Origin: Streptomyces montanisoli
GTDB taxonomy: Bacteria; Actinomycetota; Actinomycetes; Streptomycetales; Streptomycetaceae
DNA length: 34,136 nucleotides
Direction: 5' to 3'
NCBI RefSeq assembly: GCF_017813245.1
Contig: NZ_JAGIQL010000066.1
Coordinates: forward strand, 1 to 34,136
Shown: piece after piece, positions 29,761 through 34,136 of the stretch
How positions within the stretch are numbered: position 1 is the stretch's first letter
How the letters are laid out: each line of letters begins with the position of its first letter
Translations under genes and position numbers: made by a program
Notes under the pieces: model-generated
The model's input: the letters and a program-made list of their open reading frames with translations, nothing else
The model's database searches: none
Told to the model about the DNA's origin: nothing

Positions 29761-31361
29761 TTGACGTTCGCGGTGCGGTCCCCGGCGCTCGCGGCGGCGC
29801 CCGAGGGAGCACCGCCCCGCGCCGCGTCCGCCGCCGCGCGCAGCTCCTGCGGGTGCACGCCGCCGAACGCCGCGACGAGGTGGCCGTCGGGGCGTACGAG
29901 CAACACGTTGTGCGCGGACGCCCCCGGGTAACCCTCCGTCACCAGCAGCTCGGCGTCCGCCGGCAGCTCCTCGACGGCGGCGGCGAGGCGCGGCATCACA
30001 CCGGCCTTCAGCCAGTGCCGCCTGTCCCACACCGCCGTGCCGGGCGCCACCAGCACGACCAGCAGCCTGCCACGGCCCAGCCGGTCGCGCAGCCGTCCCG
30101 CGGTGCCGTCGGGCGTGGTCACCCGGACGTCCGCGACCGGGGCGCCCACCGCCGTGCCGACCGCGGCCGCGCCCTGCCCGTGCTCCGCGGCGAGCGGCGA
30201 GTTCGGGTACGTGGGGGGCGCGCCCAGCGGCCCCTGGCCCAGGTGCCCGTCCGCGAGCAGCGTGTCGCGCCCGCCGGCGGATCCGGGCAGCAGGCCGCGC
30301 AGACCACCGCCGCCGCGCAGTATCGGCAGGGACTGGTCCGCGGCACGCAGCCGTGCGGCGACCGCTGTGCGCCGCTCCGCCTGATAGCTCGCGAGCAGGG
30401 TCTCCGTCGCGCCGTGGTGCCAGGCGAGCGCCAGCTTCCACGCGAGGTTGTCGACGTCCCTGATGCCCTCGTCGAGGCCCTGCGTCCCCGCCGCGCCCAG
30501 CAGGTGCGCCGCGTCTCCCGCGAGGAACGCGCGATCGACGCGCCACCGCTGGGCGAGCCGGTGGTGCAGGGTGTGGACGCCCGTGTCGAGCAGTTCGTAG
30601 GGCGGCGTCTGTCCGCACCAGCCCGCCAGCGCCTCACGCACGCGCGTCACCAGCGCGTCCGGCGTGACCAGGTCGCCGCGGGCCGGCAGCAGCCAGTCGA
30701 GCCGCCACACCCCGCCGGGCAACGGCCGTGCCGCGACCTCGTCGCCGCCGGTGCGCCACGGCGGCTGCCGGTGCAGCACCGCCTCGCGCGGCCACGGCAA
30801 CTCGGCGCGCAGCGCGGCCACCGCGTACCGCTCCACCGCCGTACGGCCCGGGAACCGCACGCCGAGCAGCTTGCGCACCGTGGACCTCGCGCCGTCGCAC
30901 CCCACCAGGTGGCTGCCGCGCCAGTAGGCCGTGCCCGGTCCCTTGATGTGGGCGGTGACGCCGCCGCGGTCCTGTTCGAGCGAGTCGAGACGGCTGTTCG
31001 TGACGACCTTCACGAGGGACGTCTTCCCGATGGCCTCGCGAAGCCCGCGGCTGAGCGCGTGCTGCGCGATGTGCAGGGGTGAGGGGAACCCCTCGACGGA
31101 GAGCGGCAGCCGGCGCACCGGCTGCTTGCGCCGCATCAGCCGCCAGCCGTCCCACCTGGCCCCCTCGTCACCGAGCGTGGTGCAGCCGAGCCGGGCGGCC
31201 AGCGCCGCGGTGTCGGGCCTGAGCACGACCGTGCGCGCCGCACGCCGCTCGTCCTCGCCCCCGCTCTCGTCGAGGACGACGGAGGGCACCTCCTGGGCCG
31301 CCAGGGCCAGGGCGAGCGTGAGCCCCACCGGGCCGGCGCCGACGACGATCACCGGGTCCAC
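29757..31361 (-). CDS. FAD-dependent aromatic-ring monooxygenase (PHBH fold)
   Basis: A 534-residue flavoprotein hydroxylase. Visible motifs are the N-terminal dinucleotide-binding GAGPVG (in VIVVGAGPVGLTLALALA), the DG motif LVGCDGARSTVRKLLG, and the second FAD motif FLAGDAAHLLGAAGTQGLDE with the following DVDNLAWKLA. The C-terminal ~130 residues resemble the thioredoxin-like domain of phenol hydroxylase-type enzymes, without visible catalytic cysteines. It would use NAD(P)H and O2 to hydroxylate an aromatic or polyketide-like substrate, which I cannot name. GTG 31361 (VDPVIVVGAGP) with GAGGGG eight bases upstream is chosen; the longer frame is low-complexity. It stands where I would expect the rest of a glu ABC-transporter operon. 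Confidence 0.87.
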   Translation of the reverse strand: MDPVIVVGAGPVGLTLALALAAQEVPSVVLDESGGEDERRAARTVVLRPDTAALAARLGCTTLGDEGARWDGWRLMRRKQPVRRLPLSVEGFPSPLHIAQHALSRGLREAIGKTSLVKVVTNSRLDSLEQDRGGVTAHIKGPGTAYWRGSHLVGCDGARSTVRKLLGVRFPGRTAVERYAVAALRAELPWPREAVLHRQPPWRTGGDEVAARPLPGGVWRLDWLLPARGDLVTPDALVTRVREALAGWCGQTPPYELLDTGVHTLHHRLAQRWRVDRAFLAGDAAHLLGAAGTQGLDEGIRDVDNLAWKLALAWHHGATETLLASYQAERRTAVAARLRAADQSLPILRGGGGLRGLLPGSAGGRDTLLADGHLGQGPLGAPPTYPNSPLAAEHGQGAAAVGTAVGAPVADVRVTTPDGTAGRLRDRLGRGRLLVVLVAPGTAVWDRRHWLKAGVMPRLAAAVEELPADAELLVTEGYPGASAHNVLLVRPDGHLVAAFGGVHPQELRAAADAARGGAPSGAAASAGDRTANVN

Positions 31362-31503
31362 GGGGCCGCCCCTCGGGCCTGTGCGGTCGTGCGGTCGATG
31401 GCGGCAGCCGCCCGGTGCGTGATCACAGAACGCATGCAACCGACTCGGGGTTCCCGCGTCAAGCGACGGCCTCGGCGGCGCGTACGGCGTCGGCCAGACC
31501 CTT

Positions 31504-31522
31504 GGGTGACACTCCGTCACCC
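31504..31522. terminator. Hairpin in the gluA-monooxygenase gap (1)
   Basis: GGGTGAC-ACTCC-GTCACCC is a perfect 7-bp stem with a 5-nt loop. Together with the next hairpin it lies in the 273-bp gap downstream of gluA (leftward) and upstream of the monooxygenase. A terminator is likely, but there is no T-tract. Confidence 0.5.
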
Positions 31523-31530
31523 GCGTCTCA

Positions 31531-31556
31531 CCCGTCCCGCCGCTGGTCGGGACGGG
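31531..31556. terminator. Hairpin in the gluA-monooxygenase gap (2)
   Basis: CCCGTCCC (31531-31538) pairs perfectly with GGGACGGG (31549-31556), with a 10-nt loop, ~80 nt after the gluA stop in the direction of its transcription. It is the likelier terminator of gluA. Confidence 0.6.
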
Positions 31557-31580
31557 CGGCCGTGGCGTGGCGCGTCCGGT

Positions 31581-31655
31581 GCGGTCAGCGGCGCAGGACC
31601 CTGGAGCGGTCAGTGGCGCAGGACCCTGGAGCGGTCAGTGGCGCAGGACCCTGGA
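31581..31655. repeat. Three 25-bp tandem copies of the gluA 3' end
   Basis: Three copies of a 25-bp unit stand head to tail at 31581-31605, 31606-31630 and 31631-31655. The last two are identical; the first differs at one base (GCGGTCAGCG versus GCGGTCAGTG). The copy at 31631-31655 holds the last gluA codons (encoding SRVLRH) and the stop codon; the other two lie beyond the stop. As 25 is not a multiple of three, the extra copies are non-coding with respect to gluA. Confidence 0.92.
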
Positions 31656-32417
31656 GAGGAAGTCCCTCGCGCGGTCGCTGCGCGGCGCGGCGAAGAAGGC
31701 GTCAGGCGCGGCCTCCTCGACGATCCGGCCGTCCGCCATGAAGACGACCCGGTCGGCCGCGTACCGCGCGAAACCCATCTCGTGGGTGACGACGATCATC
31801 GTCATGCCGTCCCGCGCCAGCTGCCGCATGACGTCGAGCACCTCGCCCGTCATCTCGGGGTCGAGCGCGGACGTCGGCTCGTCGAAGAGCATGACCTTGG
31901 GATCCATCGCGAGGGCGCGTGCGATGGCGACGCGCTGCTGCTGGCCGCCGGAGAGCCGGGCCGGGTACGTGTCGTACGGCACGCCGACGCCCACCCGGTC
32001 GAGCAGCAGCCGCGCCTTCTCCTGCGCCGCCACGGCGCCGGCCCCGCGCACCTTGATCTGGCCGAACGTCACGTTCTCCAGCACGGTCTTGTGCGTGAAG
32101 AGGTTGAACGACTGGAAGACCATGCCCACGTCGGCCCTGAGCCTCGCGAGCTCTCTGCCTCCCTCGGGCAGGGGGTGGCCGTCGACGCTGATCGACCCCG
32201 AGTCGATCGCCTCCAGGCGGTTGATCGTCCGGCACAGAGTGGACTTGCCGGCACCCGACGGCCCGATCACCGCGACCACCTCACCGCGCGCGACGGTCAG
32301 GTCGATGTCCTTCAGCACGTGCAGCGGACCGTAGTGCTTGTCCACGTGGTCCAGCACCACCAGGCCGTGCTCGCGCACCGCCCGCTGCGGCCGCGCGGCC
32401 GCCGGCACTCCGGTCAT
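31635..32417 (-). CDS. gluA: Glutamate-type polar amino-acid ABC transporter ATP-binding protein
   Basis: A 260-residue ABC ATPase of the polar amino-acid uptake family. Walker A is GPSGAGKST (52-60), followed by the Q-loop region GMVFQSFNLFTHKTV, signature LSGGQQQRVAIARALA, Walker B VMLFDEPTSALDP and switch His in VVTHEMGFAR. Similarity is to GluA of the gluABCD glutamate importer of corynebacteria and streptomycetes. No substrate-binding lipoprotein or permease lies on either side: downstream is an FAD monooxygenase, upstream is divergent miaB. ATG 32417 is chosen, giving a ~20-residue N-terminal extension. A 9-bp tandem repeat GTGGACAGT (32444-32452, 32453-32461) and a TACTGT on the minus strand (32458-32463) lie in its promoter region. 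The 3' end is tandemly duplicated. Confidence 0.9.
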   Translation of the reverse strand: MTGVPAAARPQRAVREHGLVVLDHVDKHYGPLHVLKDIDLTVARGEVVAVIGPSGAGKSTLCRTINRLEAIDSGSISVDGHPLPEGGRELARLRADVGMVFQSFNLFTHKTVLENVTFGQIKVRGAGAVAAQEKARLLLDRVGVGVPYDTYPARLSGGQQQRVAIARALAMDPKVMLFDEPTSALDPEMTGEVLDVMRQLARDGMTMIVVTHEMGFARYAADRVVFMADGRIVEEAAPDAFFAAPRSDRARDFLSRVLRH

Positions 32418-32604
32418 GGGTGGTGCTCCGTCCTCCCGGCCCCGTGGACAGTGTGGACAGTACCGGGGAAGCGTCCTCCGGCACCGGCCGCGGGTGGTGC
32501 GGCGCCGTCCACCACGACGCACCCGAATTCACTCGGACGGGGGAGGGGGTCGCTGTCGGCGCCGGGCCCGAGCGGGCGCGGACCGGCGCCCCGCGCCCAG
32601 CGCC

Positions 32605-32610
32605 TACCCT
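32605..32610 (+). promoter_or_regulatory. Candidate -10 element for a leaderless miaB transcript
   Basis: TACCCT ends exactly 7 nt before the miaB ATG and there is no Shine-Dalgarno, so the mRNA is predicted to begin at the start codon. No clear -35 is visible in this very GC-rich stretch. Confidence 0.4.
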
Positions 32611-32617
32611 TGTGCGC

Positions 32618-34126
32618 ATGAGCAGCAGTGACCCGAGCCAGACCGTGGGCGTCAACCGAAGCTATGCGATTCGCACCTACGGGTGTCAGATGAACGTCCA
32701 CGACTCGGAACGGCTCTCGGGGCTGCTCGAGGGAGCGGGCTACGTGCGCGCTCCCGAGGGCGAGGAGGAGGCGGACGTCGTCGTGTTCAACACGTGCGCC
32801 GTCCGGGAGAACGCCGACAACAAGCTCTACGGCAACCTCGGCCGCCTCGCGCCCGCGAAGACCCGCAGGCCGGGCATGCAGATCGCCGTCGGCGGCTGCC
32901 TCGCGCAGAAGGACCGCGACACGATCCTGAAGAAGGCGCCCTGGGTCGACGTCGTCTTCGGCACGCACAACATCGGCAAGCTGCCCGTCCTGCTGGAACG
33001 CGCGCGCGTCCAGGAGGAGGCGCAGGTCGAGATCGCCGAGTCGCTGGAGGCCTTCCCCTCCACGCTGCCCACCCGCCGCGAGTCCGCGTACGCCGCGTGG
33101 GTGTCCGTCTCCGTCGGCTGCAACAACACCTGCACCTTCTGCATCGTGCCCGCGCTGCGCGGCAAGGAGAAGGACCGCAGGCCGGGCGACATCCTCGCCG
33201 AGATCGAGGCCCTGGTCGGCGAGGGCGTCTCCGAGATCACCCTGCTCGGCCAGAACGTCAACGCGTACGGGTCCGACATCGGCGACCGGCAGGCGTTCTC
33301 GAAACTGCTGCGCGCGTGCGGTGCGATCGAGGGCCTCGAACGGGTCCGCTTCACCTCGCCGCACCCGCGCGACTTCACCGACGACGTGATCACGGCGATG
33401 GCCGGGACACCGAACGTGATGCCGCAGCTGCACATGCCGCTCCAGTCCGGCTCGGACACCGTGCTGCGCGCCATGCGCCGCTCGTACCGGCAGGACCGCT
33501 ACCTCGGCATCATTGAGAAGGTGCGGGCCGCGATCCCGCACGCCGCGATCTCCACCGACATCATCGTCGGCTTCCCCGGCGAGACCGAGGAGGACTTCGA
33601 GCAGACGCTGCACGTCGTGCGCGAGGCGCGGTTCGCGCAGGCGTTCACCTTCCAGTACTCCAAGCGGCCCGGCACCCCGGCGGCGGAGATGGAGGGGCAG
33701 ATTCCGAAGGCGACGGTTCAGGAGCGCTACGAGCGCCTGGTCGCACTCCAGGAGGAGATCTCCTGGGAGGAGAACAAGAAGCAGGTCGGTCGCACCCTGG
33801 AGGTCATGGTCGCCGAGGGCGAGGGACGCAAGGACGGCGAGACGCACCGCCTCTCGGGCCGCGCCGCCGACAACCGCCTCGTCCACTTCACCAGGCCGGA
33901 CGAGGACGTGCGTCCTGGCGACATGGTCACCGTGGACATCAGCTACGCCGCCCCGCACCACCTGCTGGCGCAGGGTCCCGTCACGCGCGTGCGCCGCACA
34001 AGGGCGGGCGACGCCTGGGAGCGCCGCACCGCGGAGCAGGCCGCGCCCCAGGGCGTCATGCTGGGCCTGCCCGGCATCGGCGTGCCCGCACCGCTCCCCG
34101 CCACGCAGGGCTGCGCGGCCGGCTGA
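32618..34126 (+). CDS. miaB: tRNA-2-methylthio-N6-dimethylallyladenosine synthase MiaB
   Basis: A 502-residue radical-SAM methylthiotransferase that converts i6A37 to ms2i6A37 in tRNAs reading UNN codons. The N-terminal MTTase cluster ligands are Cys23 (TYGCQMNVHDSE), NTCAVRENADNKLYG and GGCLAQ. The radical-SAM motif SVGCNNTCTFCIVP has Cys168, Cys172 and Cys175. LLGQNVNAYG and LHMPLQSGSDTVLRAMRRSY are MiaB hallmarks that separate it from RimO, also encoded in this window. A TRAM domain occupies ~390-455; the last ~45 residues are a variable tail. ATG 32618 is chosen because the conserved part starts soon after. The gene is divergent from gluA and ends 10 bp before the window edge. Confidence 0.96.
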   Translation: MSSSDPSQTVGVNRSYAIRTYGCQMNVHDSERLSGLLEGAGYVRAPEGEEEADVVVFNTCAVRENADNKLYGNLGRLAPAKTRRPGMQIAVGGCLAQKDRDTILKKAPWVDVVFGTHNIGKLPVLLERARVQEEAQVEIAESLEAFPSTLPTRRESAYAAWVSVSVGCNNTCTFCIVPALRGKEKDRRPGDILAEIEALVGEGVSEITLLGQNVNAYGSDIGDRQAFSKLLRACGAIEGLERVRFTSPHPRDFTDDVITAMAGTPNVMPQLHMPLQSGSDTVLRAMRRSYRQDRYLGIIEKVRAAIPHAAISTDIIVGFPGETEEDFEQTLHVVREARFAQAFTFQYSKRPGTPAAEMEGQIPKATVQERYERLVALQEEISWEENKKQVGRTLEVMVAEGEGRKDGETHRLSGRAADNRLVHFTRPDEDVRPGDMVTVDISYAAPHHLLAQGPVTRVRRTRAGDAWERRTAEQAAPQGVMLGLPGIGVPAPLPATQGCAAG

Positions 34127-34136
34127 CAGCGCCGAT

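Noticed and set aside
4411..31433. Shared 13-mer GTGATCACAGAAC near the osaC start and near 31420
   Set aside because: The first copy is inside the osaC coding sequence; a 13-bp match is expected several times by chance in a window of this size.
1..34136. CRISPR arrays, insertion sequences, prophage genes, tRNA genes, riboswitches
   Set aside because: None recognised: no regularly spaced palindromic repeats, no transposase or integrase, and no tRNA cloverleaf or CCA-like ends after the 5S gene.

Overview
The window is about 34 kb of very GC-rich chromosome, with strong G/C preference at third codon positions, GTG starts and many starts lacking a Shine-Dalgarno sequence. Gene content and order (osaC-osaA-osaB, ftsK, a RodZ-like gene, rimO-pgsA-cinA-clgR-dps, nei/lhr, recA-recX, miaB) point to Streptomyces or a close relative. 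This is core chromosome: no transposase, integrase, tRNA or CRISPR array was seen.

Layout. Positions 1-330 are the end of an rRNA operon (23S 3' end, complete 5S, terminator). Positions 389-1801 hold a divergent quinone-reductase/redox-repressor pair (qorB/qorR) with a palindromic operator between them. Positions 1809-11276 are the osmotic-stress locus: osaC (anti-sigma kinase-like/PAS/GAF/PP2C) divergent from osaA, a 1849-residue soluble hybrid histidine kinase with ten gap-free 276-bp poly-HAMP repeats, followed by its response regulator osaB. Positions 11466-18815 run rightward: ftsK, a RodZ-like gene, then rimO-pgsA-cinA with 4-bp overlaps, then clgR. A Dps-family gene follows after a strong terminator. 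A leftward lhr-nei repair operon fills 19554-24954. A DUF3046 gene, a small membrane protein and an aldo/keto reductase precede recA-recX, whose upstream region carries a LexA-like box. Positions 28537-31361 hold, leftward, an FAD monooxygenase and a cysteine dioxygenase-rhodanese pair preceded by a small two-cysteine leader peptide. A lone glutamate-type ABC ATPase (gluA) and miaB close the window.

How the genes fit together. The window mixes stress sensing (QorR, OsaABC, ClgR, LexA box), DNA repair and chromosome handling (FtsK, Lhr, Nei, RecA, RecX, Dps), tRNA/ribosome methylthiolation (RimO, MiaB), lipid synthesis (PgsA) and sulfur amino-acid catabolism (cysteine dioxygenase plus rhodanese).

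Most notable signals: (i) a likely leaderless Cys-containing leader peptide, with a clear TTGACC-17-TGTACT promoter whose -35 overlaps the upstream stop codon, placed before cysteine dioxygenase-rhodanese; (ii) the perfectly periodic ten-unit poly-HAMP array of OsaA; (iii) short tandem duplications that start at or include the stop codons of three separate genes (osaB, rhodanese, gluA); (iv) several genes whose TA(N)3T -10-like box lies exactly 6-7 nt before the ATG, predicting leaderless mRNAs; (v) an orphan gluA without its substrate-binding protein or permeases.
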